Assembly (NCBI GenBank): GCA_001898225.1
Contig: MKTJ01000029.1
Coordinates: 1 to 42,722, forward strand
Source of the DNA: Chloroflexi bacterium 54-19
Lineage (GTDB): Bacteria > Chloroflexota > Chloroflexia > Chloroheliales > Chloroheliaceae
Direction: 5' to 3'
Length of the DNA: 42,722 nucleotides
Shown: positions 16,944-24,391 of the stretch, one piece after another
Layout: each line of letters begins with the position of its first letter
How positions within the stretch are numbered: position 1 is the first letter of the stretch
Translations under genes and position numbers: made by a program
Notes under the pieces: generated by a model
Seen by the model: only the letters and a program-made list of their open reading frames with translations
What the model was told of the DNA's origin: nothing
Database searches by the model: none

Positions 16944-17222
16944 TTACGCTTCGGCGGGCGCGAACGCTTTGTTCAGCTTCTTGACGAGGCGGGACTTGCG
17001 GCGGGCAGCCTGGTTCTTGTGAATGATGCCCTTTTGCGCGGCCTTGTCGAGCTTGCTAACAGCAATTCGAATCGCTTCCTGGGAAGTTTCTTCGTCGCCG
17101 AGCGAGATGGTGCTCACGGCGCTTTTAACATAAGTTTTCAACGAGCTGCGCACCGGACGGTTGCGGCTTGTTTTGCGGGCGTCCTGTCGAATGGACTTGA
17201 TGGCAGACTTTACATTAGCCAA
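16944..17222 (-). CDS. rpsT: 30S ribosomal protein S20
   Basis: The 92-aa basic protein matches S20 in length and pattern. It opens LANVKSAIKSIRQDARKTSRNRPVRS (here split: ANVKSAIKSIRQDARK, then TSRNRPVRS), has the central SKLDKAAQKGIIHKNQAARRKSRL, and ends in an Ala-rich tail. S20 binds 16S rRNA and helps early 30S assembly. The start is a TTG (17222), chosen because AGGAGGT sits eight bases upstream and the family begins M-A-N-x-K-S; a longer frame to 17312 would run through the promoter. TTG starts are common in rpsT, where weak initiation aids feedback control. Confidence 0.95.
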   Translation of the reverse strand: MANVKSAIKSIRQDARKTSRNRPVRSSLKTYVKSAVSTISLGDEETSQEAIRIAVSKLDKAAQKGIIHKNQAARRKSRLVKKLNKAFAPAEA

Positions 17223-17280
17223 CCGGGATAACCTCCTGAACTCAAAAACAAAAAATTTCGGTTTTTTTACACGGTTAGTT

Positions 17281-17309
17281 ATTATACCAGTTGAGACCCC
17301 AAAAGGCAA
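17281..17309 (-). promoter_or_regulatory. Promoter of rpsT
   Basis: On the minus strand TTGCCT (17309-17304), a 17-base spacer and a perfect TATAAT (17286-17281), followed by a leader of about 50 bases to the TTG start. Confidence 0.75.
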
Positions 17310-17320
17310 CATGTTATAAT
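17291..17320 (+). promoter_or_regulatory. Promoter of ybeY operon, overlapping rpsT promoter
   Basis: TTGAGA (17291-17296), an 18-base spacer and a perfect TATAAT (17315-17320). It interleaves with the opposing rpsT promoter, whose -35 box lies inside this spacer. Confidence 0.7.
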
Positions 17321-17363
17321 TAACCTTGAACTTAAAAAATAAGGATTTCAGGAGAGAAAAACT

Positions 17364-17999
17364 GTGAGTGCAGATAGCCAGGCCGATAATTTTGACATAG
17401 CCGTGGACATTGGCGAACCCTACCAGGGTGCCGTTACCGCAGAAGCCCTGGTCGCGGCGGCCAGGGGCGCGTTGCTGGCTGAAGGGTTGGGCGGTCTACC
17501 CATCGGGGTAAGCATCGAAATCGCCGGGGACGACGAGGTGCAGCGTCTCAACCGGGAGTACCGGGGTGTGGACCGCACCACCGACGTTTTATCCTTCGCC
17601 AATGAAGAAGCGCCTGACTGGGATGGCCGGCCGGGTGTAATCTATAACCTCGAAGAGGATGTCGAGGCCGAGGACGAGGAAGGTGACTGGGACGAGGAGT
17701 ACGATGACGAGGCCGACGATGGGCCGGGCAATCCCGACACAGAAGAGACCAAATTCGTCCTGCCACCAGATTTGCAGGCCCAGCAGGATAGCGGCCAGCG
17801 TTACCTCGGCGACATTATCATCTCGTTCCCGCAGGCCGAACGGCAGGCCGGGGAGTTTAACAACACGCCCCTGCGCGAAACCCAGGAACTGGTTATTCAC
17901 GGGGTCTTTCACCTGTTAGGCTACGACCACGAGGACCCTAACGACCGCGAGTTGATGCGGGCGAAGGAAGAAGCCGCCGCCGCGTACCTGGATGCGTAA
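17364..17999 (+). CDS. ybeY: Endoribonuclease YbeY with acidic insertion
   Basis: The 211-aa protein is YbeY, a metal-dependent endoribonuclease that acts in 16S rRNA 3'-end maturation and 70S quality control. The zinc site is H179-GVF-H183-LLGYD-H189, and the upstream family motif is RGVDRTTDVLSFAN (about 67-80). Between that motif and LGDIIIS (148-154) lies an insertion of about 65 residues, very rich in Asp and Glu (about 98-128), which explains why the protein is longer than the usual ~155 aa. The GTG start follows CAGGAGAG. It heads a run with an undecaprenol/diacylglycerol kinase gene and a glycosyltransferase gene. The order ybeY-dgkA is widely conserved. Confidence 0.93.
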   Translation: MSADSQADNFDIAVDIGEPYQGAVTAEALVAAARGALLAEGLGGLPIGVSIEIAGDDEVQRLNREYRGVDRTTDVLSFANEEAPDWDGRPGVIYNLEEDVEAEDEEGDWDEEYDDEADDGPGNPDTEETKFVLPPDLQAQQDSGQRYLGDIIISFPQAERQAGEFNNTPLRETQELVIHGVFHLLGYDHEDPNDRELMRAKEEAAAAYLDA

Positions 18000-18029
18000 A
18001 TTTTTTAAAATTAGCCGCTAGGCAAGCCT

Positions 18030-18482
18030 GTGGACAAATACAAACACGGCCCCCTGGACGAAACCCAGTTAGAAGAACTGGTCGAACGCGAGACAGCCAA
18101 AAATTCGGTTAGCCGGGTGCCGCCTTTTATCCGCAGCTTTGGCTACGCCTTCGAGGGTATTTACTATGCCTTGCGGACCCAACGCAACATGCGGGTCCAT
18201 CTCGGCATTGGGGTGGTGGCGGCAGTCCTGGGCATCTGGCTGGGAATTTCTGGGGTCGAGTGGGCCGTGCTGCTGGTCATGATGGCCCTGGTCCTGGCCC
18301 TGGAAATGGTCAATACCGTGGTCGAAGCGCTGGTAGACCTGGTGACCGACCGCTTTCATCCCCTGGCGAAAGTTGCCAAAGATGTAGCCGCCGGGGCCGT
18401 GCTGGTAGCGGCCATCCTGGCGGTGGGAGTCGGCCTCTTTTTGTTCTTGCCGCGCCTTTTACACCTACTATTCAACCTTTAG
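18030..18482 (+). CDS. dgkA: Undecaprenol/diacylglycerol kinase, DgkA family
   Basis: The 150-aa membrane protein has the DgkA fold: an N-terminal amphipathic part (SFGYAFEGIYYALRTQRNMRVH) and three transmembrane helices. The family signature is ALEMVNTVVEALVDLVTDRFHPLAK (here as EMVNTVVEALVD then HPLAKVAKDVAAGAV), with the catalytic Glu and the metal-binding Glu/Asp. In Gram-positive and related bacteria the enzyme phosphorylates undecaprenol to recycle the cell-wall lipid carrier. The first 40 residues are an extra hydrophilic segment. The start is GTG, 30 bases after ybeY, with a weak ribosome binding site. Confidence 0.88.
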   Translation: MDKYKHGPLDETQLEELVERETAKNSVSRVPPFIRSFGYAFEGIYYALRTQRNMRVHLGIGVVAAVLGIWLGISGVEWAVLLVMMALVLALEMVNTVVEALVDLVTDRFHPLAKVAKDVAAGAVLVAAILAVGVGLFLFLPRLLHLLFNL

Positions 18483-18494
18483 AATTCAGGAACA

Positions 18495-19730
18495 ATGCCC
18501 GCGCCTATCAAAGTTCTGCTGCTGACACCCCAGACCCCTTACCCGCCCGACCAGGGCGCACCTATTCGCAACTATAGTTTCGTGCGCTATCTCGGCCAGA
18601 ACCCCGGTTTTGAACTGAGCCTGCTTAGTTTTGCCAGGCCCGGCGAAGACCCCATCCAAAGCCCGGCCCTGGCCGAACTCAAAAAATATTGTCACCGGGT
18701 CGAACTGGTGGCGCACCCACCCGCCCGCACGAAATTGACCCGCTTGCGGGAAAGCCTGTTTGGTCGACTGCCCGACCTGGCGAAACGGCTGGCCTCGCCC
18801 GCCTTTGAGGCCGCCCTGACCCGTCTGTTAGAAACCGAAAACTTTGACGTTATCCAGTGTGAAGCCCTCGAAATGGCCCCTTTCCTGCTGGAGCGGGCAA
18901 ACCTGACCGCCCGCCTGGTGCTGGACGAGCATAACGCCGAATATCTCCTGCAAAAACGAATTTTCGAGCAGGACTGGCAGGGCGGGTGGAAACGCCGTCC
19001 TGCCGCTCTCTACAGCCGTCTACAGGCCCGCCGCCTGGCCGATTACGAAAGACAGGCCCTGGTCCGCTTTGACCGTGCAATTGCCGTTTCTCAGCCGGAC
19101 CGGGCCGCCCTGGAAAAGCTGGGGCCAACCCTCCACCCTATCGCGGTAATTCCAAACGGGATAGACCTGGACGAGTTCAACCCCGGCCCCGCCGGGGAAG
19201 AAGACCCTGATAGACTGGTCTTTACCGGCACGATGGATTTCCGGCCCAACGTGGACGCCGTGACCTGGTTCGTCAACGAAGTCTGGCCGCTGGTCCGGGC
19301 CAAAAAACCCGGCGCCCGGTTTGATATTGTGGGACGCCGCCCGGCCCAGGCAGTGGCGGATTTAAAAAGCCAGCCGGGAATTGAAGTGACCGGGGAAGTA
19401 GCCGACGCCCGCCATTATGTCAGGCGAAGCTCGCTTTACGTGGTGCCGATGCGAATGGGTGGGGGAGTGCGCTTTAAGGTGCTGGAAGCCCTGGCGATGG
19501 GGAAAGCGGTCGTTACAACCGCGATGGGCGCGGACGGCATCGACATGACCGCTGGCAGGGAGGCGGTCGTGGCCGATAGCGCAGCCGATTTTGCCGCTCG
19601 AATCCTGGAATTGCTGGATGACCCGGCCCGGCGAACTACCCTGGCGAAAGAGGGACGCCGCTTTGTCGAGCAGAATTTCGATTGGCGCAAGATAACCCCC
19701 GGCCTGGAAGCGGTCTTAACCGGCGACTAG
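18495..19730 (+). CDS. Glycosyltransferase family 4 protein
   Basis: The 411-aa GT-B protein starts with LLLTPQTPYPPDQGAPIRNY, the acceptor-side loop seen in GT4 proteins with PxPxxxG motifs. VLDEHNAEYLLQKR is a further signature of a sugar-transferase clade. The C-terminal half has VIPNGIDLDEF, LVFTGTMDFRPNVDAV, and the donor-binding VVPMRMGGGVRFKVLEALAMGKAVV containing the E-x7-E-like element. It most likely adds a sugar to a lipid-linked or extracellular polysaccharide in the cytosol. It begins 12 bases after the undecaprenol kinase gene, which fits use of an undecaprenyl-linked acceptor. Confidence 0.88.
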   Translation: MPAPIKVLLLTPQTPYPPDQGAPIRNYSFVRYLGQNPGFELSLLSFARPGEDPIQSPALAELKKYCHRVELVAHPPARTKLTRLRESLFGRLPDLAKRLASPAFEAALTRLLETENFDVIQCEALEMAPFLLERANLTARLVLDEHNAEYLLQKRIFEQDWQGGWKRRPAALYSRLQARRLADYERQALVRFDRAIAVSQPDRAALEKLGPTLHPIAVIPNGIDLDEFNPGPAGEEDPDRLVFTGTMDFRPNVDAVTWFVNEVWPLVRAKKPGARFDIVGRRPAQAVADLKSQPGIEVTGEVADARHYVRRSSLYVVPMRMGGGVRFKVLEALAMGKAVVTTAMGADGIDMTAGREAVVADSAADFAARILELLDDPARRTTLAKEGRRFVEQNFDWRKITPGLEAVLTGD

Positions 19731-19739
19731 AAAAATCTA

Positions 19740-19763
19740 CCGGGGCGTTCCCGGCCCTTTTTT
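19740..19763 (+). terminator. Short terminator after glycosyltransferase gene
   Basis: CCGGG (19740-19744) and CCCGG (19750-19754), followed closely by six T residues. Confidence 0.55.
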
Positions 19764-19862
19764 CCTGTTCAAAAGAGTCTTTGGCCGTTTTTAGTATAAA
19801 ATAGTAAAAAGGCTGCTGAGAATAAACGCCCCTGCGTGCAGGAAAGAGAATTAGAAAGAGTG

Positions 19863-19903
19863 GGCCGGGTTAGTTTATTGGCAATAAACTAACCCGGCCT
19901 TTT
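19863..19903. terminator. Long perfect hairpin between converging transcripts
   Basis: A 17-base arm (19863-19879) and its exact complement (19883-19899) flank a 3-base loop, with TTTT on the plus strand. It lies between the converging glycosyltransferase and lipocalin-like genes, so it can stop transcription from the left and perhaps from both sides. Confidence 0.65.
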
Positions 19904-19921
19904 CGTAGAGAAGAAATTCGC

Positions 19922-20362
19922 TCAGTTAAGTTTTTCCCAGACCAGCACGTAGGTTTGCGGCTGGCCCTGGTAAGAAATCGGGTCGGTGCTAAGGGTCAGG
20001 CGGTCGCCCTCTATCTCGATATAGCGGACCTGCTTTGACCCGGTATAGTTAGGGAACAGGGAGAGTTCCGGGTAATGGATGACGGCGGGCCGGGCCGGGT
20101 CTTCGACCACTTCGTAGCGGCCAAAGTAGGCCGTATAACCTTCGAAAGCGGCTTTAAGCTCATCCGAAGTGCCGAGAGCGCGGTCGTTGGCGGCAAACCT
20201 GGGACGCCTGGGGTCGCCCAGTTGGGCGCTCATCAGGCCGTTAGCGCCGTAGACAAGCAAACCGCGCGGTTCGGGGCCGAAAGGATAGGTCACCACTCCA
20301 TCGGCCCGGCGCACTTCCCAGGAAAGCAATTTCCAGTAACCCAGAAGGCGCTCTTTAAGCAC
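19922..20362 (-). CDS. Lipocalin-like domain protein
   Basis: The 146-aa protein fits the bacterial lipocalin-like (Lipocalin_5) family: LLGYWKLLSWEVRRADG at the start, YPFGPEPRGLLVYGANGLMSAQL, the FGRYEVVED strand, and a closing RLTLSTDPI...YVLVWEKL barrel end. Such small barrels may bind small hydrophobic molecules, and no enzyme activity is assigned. It lacks a signal peptide, so it is probably cytosolic. Its GTG start overlaps the last eight bases of queF, so translation is probably coupled. Confidence 0.7.
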   Translation of the reverse strand: MLKERLLGYWKLLSWEVRRADGVVTYPFGPEPRGLLVYGANGLMSAQLGDPRRPRFAANDRALGTSDELKAAFEGYTAYFGRYEVVEDPARPAVIHYPELSLFPNYTGSKQVRYIEIEGDRLTLSTDPISYQGQPQTYVLVWEKLN

Positions 20363-20822
20363 TTTTCGGCTTTTCCCACTGGGAAATAATAGTCGGGGTA
20401 ATGCCGCCCCTGGCGTTAAAGATGCCCGTGATTTTTATCCACTTGGGGTCAAGGACTTTTACCAGGTCGCGCAAAATGCTGTTGGTCACGGCTTCGTGGA
20501 AAGCCCCTTCGTTGCGGAAACTCCACATGTACAATTTGAGGCTCTTGGTTTCGACGCATTTGAGGTCGGGCCGGTACTCGATTGTAAAGCGGGCAAAATC
20601 AGGTTGTCCGGTTATCGGGCAGAGACAGGTAAATTCCGGGATGTCCAGCACAATCGTGTAATCCAGGTCCTGGGCCGGGTTCTCGAAGCTGTCGAGTTGT
20701 TTGGTCGGAACAGTCTTGCCCTCGCCAAGCTTACTGGGAGCGACCACGCCGGGGCCTTTGGCTTCGCCAACGATAACGGTTTCCAATACCGGTTCGTGGC
20801 CGTTTTTAGTTTCTATACTCAT
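20355..20822 (-). CDS. queF: NADPH-dependent 7-cyano-7-deazaguanine reductase
   Basis: The 155-aa protein is a single-module QueF, which reduces preQ0 to preQ1 on the way to queuosine in tRNA. The catalytic Cys68 is in EFTCLCPITGQPDFA with Asp75 nearby. The substrate motif ETKSLKLYMWSFRNEGAFHE (91-110) follows, and GGITPTI is near the C-terminus. Cys66 is an additional cysteine two residues before the catalytic one. No other queuosine gene (queC, queD or queE) is in the window. It overlaps the lipocalin-like gene by eight bases. I saw no preQ1 riboswitch in the leader. Confidence 0.95.
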   Translation of the reverse strand: MSIETKNGHEPVLETVIVGEAKGPGVVAPSKLGEGKTVPTKQLDSFENPAQDLDYTIVLDIPEFTCLCPITGQPDFARFTIEYRPDLKCVETKSLKLYMWSFRNEGAFHEAVTNSILRDLVKVLDPKWIKITGIFNARGGITPTIISQWEKPKSA

Positions 20823-20872
20823 TTCTTTTTTCTCATTTTTATAAAAAATCCGGGCGGGCCGGTATTAAATTT

Positions 20873-20907
20873 AAAAAGCCAGGGCGATTAACAAACCAAC
20901 CCTGGCT
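20873..20907 (-). terminator. Terminator of second doxX-like gene
   Basis: AGCCAGGG (20877-20884) and CCCTGGCT (20900-20907) with a T-run at its minus-strand end, 73 bases after the doxX-like stop codon. Confidence 0.75.
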
Positions 20908-20911
20908 CTTT

Positions 20912-20917
20912 ATTATA
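20912..20917 (-). promoter_or_regulatory. -10 box of probable queF promoter
   Basis: TATAAT on the minus strand lies four bases upstream of the terminator hairpin. A start about seven bases later would fall inside the first arm, so the new transcript would lack the full hairpin and escape termination. Only a weak -35 (TTCCAG) is seen. Confidence 0.4.
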
Positions 20918-20979
20918 CCAGAAACAACCGGCCTGGAAGCCCTCCCGTTCAGGCCCTTCCAGAACGAAACAAACTATTA

Positions 20980-21375
20980 TTAGTCGGTTTCGCCAAACTT
21001 CTCTTTTTTCTTTTTCGGCTCGAAAGCCACCAGTAGCAGCCCGCCTATCAGGCCCAGGTTCTTACAAAACTGGATGGTTTGAGCCTCACGCGCCTTGGGG
21101 TCGGTTTCGACCCAGAAAGGGTGCCCGGCCAGGGTAGTCGGGATAAGGTTGCCTATCAGGGCCAGGGCCGAGAGGCGCGGGAAAATCCCCAGGCCGAGAG
21201 TGATACCAGCACCTATCATGGTCGCGCCGTTTAGTTTGACCAGTTCTTCCGATTCGGGCAGGCCGACATTTTGTAACCTCTTGGGACGCTGTCCCGGCTC
21301 GGAAAAAGCGGCGTAACCACCTACAATAAAAATTCCCGAAAGGCACATGCGCGCCAGCATTCTGACAAGGCCCAT
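20980..21375 (-). CDS. DoxX family membrane protein
   Basis: The 131-aa protein has four hydrophobic segments, opens with LARMCLSGIFIVGGYAAFSEP and has KLNGATMIGAGITLGLGIFPRLSALAL, both typical of the DoxX family. The C-terminus is a cytosolic lysine-rich tail (KKKKEKFGETD). It may act in redox or membrane quinone balance, as proposed for the family. It differs from the DoxX protein at the left end in its charged loop (EPGQRPKRLQNVGLPESEELV) and longer tail. It is probably transcribed alone and ended by the hairpin upstream of queF. Confidence 0.8.
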   Translation of the reverse strand: MGLVRMLARMCLSGIFIVGGYAAFSEPGQRPKRLQNVGLPESEELVKLNGATMIGAGITLGLGIFPRLSALALIGNLIPTTLAGHPFWVETDPKAREAQTIQFCKNLGLIGGLLLVAFEPKKKKEKFGETD

Positions 21376-21565
21376 AATCTTCTTCCTTTCCTATCTTAGC
21401 GGTCTTACCGGGCAACATCTGTAAAATTAACAAGCTATTTCAGGCTTGACAATGATTTCACCTGACTTTTTAGCAATTTCCCGGCCCCGGTTTTAGTGGA
21501 AAGAGCTCCAAATAATTCTCTCTTAAAATGCTTAAATTAAAATCTTCGAATTTTTAAGAAGGGTC

Positions 21566-21594
21566 TTGACAGAATCAAAAACAATTGTTAAACT
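21566..21594 (+). promoter_or_regulatory. Promoter of winged-helix regulator gene
   Basis: A perfect TTGACA (21566-21571), a 17-base spacer and TAAACT (21589-21594), 60 bases before the TTG start. Confidence 0.7.
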
Positions 21595-21597
21595 GGT

Positions 21598-21641
21598 TTT
21601 ACCATTAAAGATTATTTTAATGGTAAATAACTCTATACCAT
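21598..21641. promoter_or_regulatory. Palindromic operator with third half-site, downstream of -10
   Basis: TTTACCATTAAA (21598-21609) and its exact complement TTTAATGGTAAA (21616-21627) form a 12-base inverted repeat. A third TACCATT half-site lies at 21636-21642. The repeat begins four bases after the -10 box and covers the likely transcript start, the expected place for an autorepressor. Confidence 0.65.
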
Positions 21642-21653
21642 TGGAGATTTTCT

Positions 21654-22289
21654 TTGGAAGATAAGACTAACGAGCAATCGCTCGATTTAAGTCAGTTACA
21701 AGAAATGAACGTCACGGACCTGGAAGCAGTCCGAGCCCTGACCGACCAGACCAAGATGAAAATCCTGGAAGCTTTTGGGCCGGAACCTCGTACGGTCAAA
21801 CAGGTGGCGGCGACCCTCAAGATGGTCCCGAATAATCTTTACTATCATATCAACCAGCTTGAGAACCTTAACCTTATAAAAGTGGTGAGCACACGGGTAG
21901 TCTCAGGAATTATTGAAAAGCAATATATCACAACGGCCCGGACCTTTACCTTTAGCCGGACCCTTATTGCCCAATCCAACCCGGACCAGGATATAAATGA
22001 AATCATGGACAACCGGGTCCTATCAATAATGGAAGCAACCAGCAATGAGGTAAAAGAAAGTGTTAAGGCCCGGTTGTTCAGTCCTGACTTAAAAGCGAAT
22101 ATTACGACCGTACGACACGAATTTACCCAGGCACAAGTTAACCTTATTACAGATAAGTTTCAGGAACTTATTAATTCGCCAGAATTTGAAAATTGCCAAC
22201 CTTCGGCGGGCGAAGCAACCCATATTTATCGTGTCGCGTTCAGTATATTCCCGTTAGCCGAGGACGAAACGGACCAGGAACCGGAATAA
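21654..22289 (+). CDS. ArsR-like winged-helix transcriptional regulator
   Basis: The 211-aa protein has an N-terminal winged helix (about residues 22-90): ALTDQTKMKILEAFGPEPRT, helix VKQVAATLKMVPNNLYYHINQLENLNLIKVV with the recognition segment NNLYYHI, then a wing ending GIIEKQYITTA. The remaining 120 residues are a separate alpha/beta domain (EVKESVKARLFSPDLKANITT) that may sense a ligand. The TTG start follows GGAG eight bases upstream. A perfect 12-base palindrome between promoter and start strongly suggests that it represses itself. A 65-aa gene follows 95 bases later. Confidence 0.8.
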   Translation: MEDKTNEQSLDLSQLQEMNVTDLEAVRALTDQTKMKILEAFGPEPRTVKQVAATLKMVPNNLYYHINQLENLNLIKVVSTRVVSGIIEKQYITTARTFTFSRTLIAQSNPDQDINEIMDNRVLSIMEATSNEVKESVKARLFSPDLKANITTVRHEFTQAQVNLITDKFQELINSPEFENCQPSAGEATHIYRVAFSIFPLAEDETDQEPE

Positions 22290-22384
22290 TCTAGAAATCT
22301 TTAGCTGTTAAAGAGGCCAGCAAGCCGCGGTCAGAGGTGGCCCGGTTTTGTGCTGCCAGAATCACGTTAACCAGGAGGTACCCG

Positions 22385-22582
22385 ATGAATACCTTTGTTA
22401 ATCCTGATATGTTAAATATTGTCACTCACGACAAAATTGCCGGGATGCAGCGCGACGCCGAAATTGCCAACCAGGCTAAACTTTGCTGGGCTATCCGCTT
22501 TATCAGTTTCCACCTGCCGCGCCCGGATTATTCAGGCAAAGCGGCCCGTGTTAAACGGCAGACCCCCGTGGTCCAGAGCTAG
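22385..22582 (+). CDS. Small protein downstream of regulator (65 aa)
   Basis: The ATG is preceded by AGGAGGTACCCG, an excellent ribosome binding site, which decides this start over an in-frame one 48 bases upstream. The 65-aa product has a helical N-terminus (NPDMLNIVTHDKIAGMQRDAEIANQAKL), then CWAIRFISFHLPRPDYSGKA and a basic tail (RVKRQTPVVQS). I do not recognise the family. There is no signal peptide and one cysteine. It follows the winged-helix regulator with no visible promoter of its own, so it is probably a regulated partner on the same transcript. Confidence 0.6.
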   Translation: MNTFVNPDMLNIVTHDKIAGMQRDAEIANQAKLCWAIRFISFHLPRPDYSGKAARVKRQTPVVQS

Positions 22583-22605
22583 ACCAATACCTTTTTTATT
22601 CTCCA

Positions 22606-22636
22606 CGGTGGGGCATCCCCCCTGCTTGCCCCACCG
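22606..22636 (+). terminator. GC-rich hairpin after the small gene
   Basis: CGGTGGGGC (22606-22614) and GCCCCACCG (22628-22636) form a stable stem 24 bases after the stop. A T-rich run precedes rather than follows it, so termination is uncertain. Confidence 0.4.
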
Positions 22637-22720
22637 CCATAATTAAATGAAGAATTGCGGCCCGAACTATGCAATTCCCCTTCCAAAGGAGTAAAATATA
22701 AGAAAAGGGGAACAAATAAA

Positions 22721-23014
22721 ATGGTAAACATAGAAGAAATACAAGTAATTCATAACGAGGAAGCCGGGCGGTTTGAAACTGAGGTCGACGGCTATTTCGC
22801 GGAAGCCGCCTATTATCGCAACGGCAACAAGATAGTCTTTACCCATACCGGGGTGCCGCGCCCTATCGGTGGTAAAGGGGTCGCTAACAAACTGGTAAAA
22901 ACCGCCCTGGATTATGCCCGCGAAAATAACCTGGATGTCGTACCGCTCTGTTCTTTTGTAGCGGTCTTTATCCGGCGGCATCCTGAGTACCAGGACCTGG
23001 TAGACAGGAGTTAA
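22721..23014 (+). CDS. YjdJ-type GNAT N-acetyltransferase
   Basis: The 97-aa protein matches the short GNAT clade (YjdJ/GCN5-related, N-acetyltransferase_YD type). It has HNEEAGRFETEVDGYFAEAAYYRNGNKIVFTHTGVP (here HNEEAGRFETEVDGY, then IVFTHTGVP), the acetyl-CoA loop GKGVANKLVKTALDYARE, and the closing VVPLCSFVAVFIRRHPEYQDLV with the conserved Cys-Ser and His-Pro-Glu-Tyr. The family has a reduced fold of about 95 residues; its acceptor is not known. I chose the ATG at 22721 because AAAGGGGA precedes it and the family starts here. Confidence 0.88.
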   Translation: MVNIEEIQVIHNEEAGRFETEVDGYFAEAAYYRNGNKIVFTHTGVPRPIGGKGVANKLVKTALDYARENNLDVVPLCSFVAVFIRRHPEYQDLVDRS

Positions 23015-23119
23015 CGGGTAGAGCCAAAAAGTATAAAGAAGTAAAAGATAAAATATGAAGGTTATAAAACCCCCTCTCCAATGGATATGGGGGTTTATTT
23101 TAGGAAGAATTTAGGAGAA

Positions 23120-24391
23120 TTAAAATTTACCCGTGGGCAGGGGTATGCTGATGGTAAAGGTGGTACCCTGTCCTACCTCACTGGTGAAACTTATCGACCC
23201 ACCGTGCAATTCCAGGCAATGCCGGACGATAGTGAGACCCATTCCCGAACCGCGAACATTGGCGACATTCGAGGCCCGGAAGAAGATTTCATAGATACGT
23301 GACTGCTCCTGTGGCGGGATACCGATACCCTGGTCTTTTACCGAAAAAACTATCGCTTCCGGCTGGATAGTCAGGTCCAGTTCGACCGGCAAATCCTCCG
23401 GGGAATATTTCAGAGCGTTATTGAGCAGGTGCCAGAGAACCAGCCGGAGGAGATTCTTATCCAACATCAAAAATTTATTATCTGCCGGTCCGGTGTAGAC
23501 CAGGCGATGCTGGGGTGAAGTGGACGGTTCGAATTCGCTCAGCAAGCTTTTGCAAAGGTCACCGGGGCTGATTGGTTCAGGCTGGAAAACTATTTTATCA
23601 ACCCTGGCTTTACCAATCAGGGCGATATTATCGAGCATTTCGGTCAGGTGGCGGACACTGGAATGGACACGCTCGTAAATTTCGGCTTTCTTCTCAGCCG
23701 AGAAACGTTCGGAGTAATACTGCAATAATTCGGTAGAAGATTGGATTGCGGTCAGGGGAGTGCGGAAATCGTGAGAGATAAGGGAGATAAACTGGCTGGT
23801 ATTCAGGCGCAGCTCTTTTTCTTTTGTCAGGTTTTGGAGTAATTCCTCCTGCAATTTGGTATGCTGGGCCAGTTCGGAGACCAGCGCTCGCTTAGTATGG
23901 ATCTGGCGGTCCTGACACAATACCATTGCGGCAATACCGGCCATGATTTGCAAAAATTGAACATCTTCCTGGCTAAAAGCGTTGGCCTGGCGAGATACTA
24001 CCTTCAAGACCCCCCAGACCACCTTGCTGCTCCACACCAGAGGCACTACCAGGACCGAACGTATATCCACCTGCCGGCAAAGGGTCCGGTCTACGCGTTC
24101 ATCAGTCTCGGCGTCTTCACAATAATAAGCTTTATTGTTCAAATAACACTGGCCAGAAATTCCTTGCGCAAACTTATATTTAGAATATAGATAGGGAACA
24201 AGGAGGCCGGTCGCAGTCTTAAGGGTCAACTCATCGTTCTCGACAAGCTCAATGGACGCGCCATCGGCCAGACTCAATTCGTGGGCCCGGCTTGTCACGA
24301 GGTCAAGGCTTGCATTGAGATTAAAATCCTGCCCGGCAATCTCCCGTTGTGTTGCAAGCACAACTTCTAACCGGCGATTATCCTTTTCCAA
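23120..24391 (-). CDS. Soluble GAF-domain sensor histidine kinase
   Basis: The 423-aa kinase has a GAF domain (about residues 8-165), a short coiled coil (about 165-198), a dimerisation and phosphoacceptor domain with SHDFRTPLTAIQ (His207), and an HATPase domain: LLNNALKYSPED (N box), VKDQGIGIPP (G1), GSGMGLTIV (G2). No transmembrane helix is predicted, so it is cytosolic. The GAF domain contains Cys82, Cys91 and Cys105, which might bind or sense something. No response regulator gene is adjacent, so it is an orphan. The start appears to be TTG, because no in-frame ATG lies upstream, and the ribosome binding site is weak. Confidence 0.88.
   Translation of the reverse strand: MEKDNRRLEVVLATQREIAGQDFNLNASLDLVTSRAHELSLADGASIELVENDELTLKTATGLLVPYLYSKYKFAQGISGQCYLNNKAYYCEDAETDERVDRTLCRQVDIRSVLVVPLVWSSKVVWGVLKVVSRQANAFSQEDVQFLQIMAGIAAMVLCQDRQIHTKRALVSELAQHTKLQEELLQNLTKEKELRLNTSQFISLISHDFRTPLTAIQSSTELLQYYSERFSAEKKAEIYERVHSSVRHLTEMLDNIALIGKARVDKIVFQPEPISPGDLCKSLLSEFEPSTSPQHRLVYTGPADNKFLMLDKNLLRLVLWHLLNNALKYSPEDLPVELDLTIQPEAIVFSVKDQGIGIPPQEQSRIYEIFFRASNVANVRGSGMGLTIVRHCLELHGGSISFTSEVGQGTTFTISIPLPTGKF

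Noticed and set aside
20823..20935. Possible preQ1 riboswitch in front of queF
   Set aside because: The only hairpin present is a plain terminator for the upstream gene; the preQ1 aptamer core sequence and pseudoknot tail are not seen.
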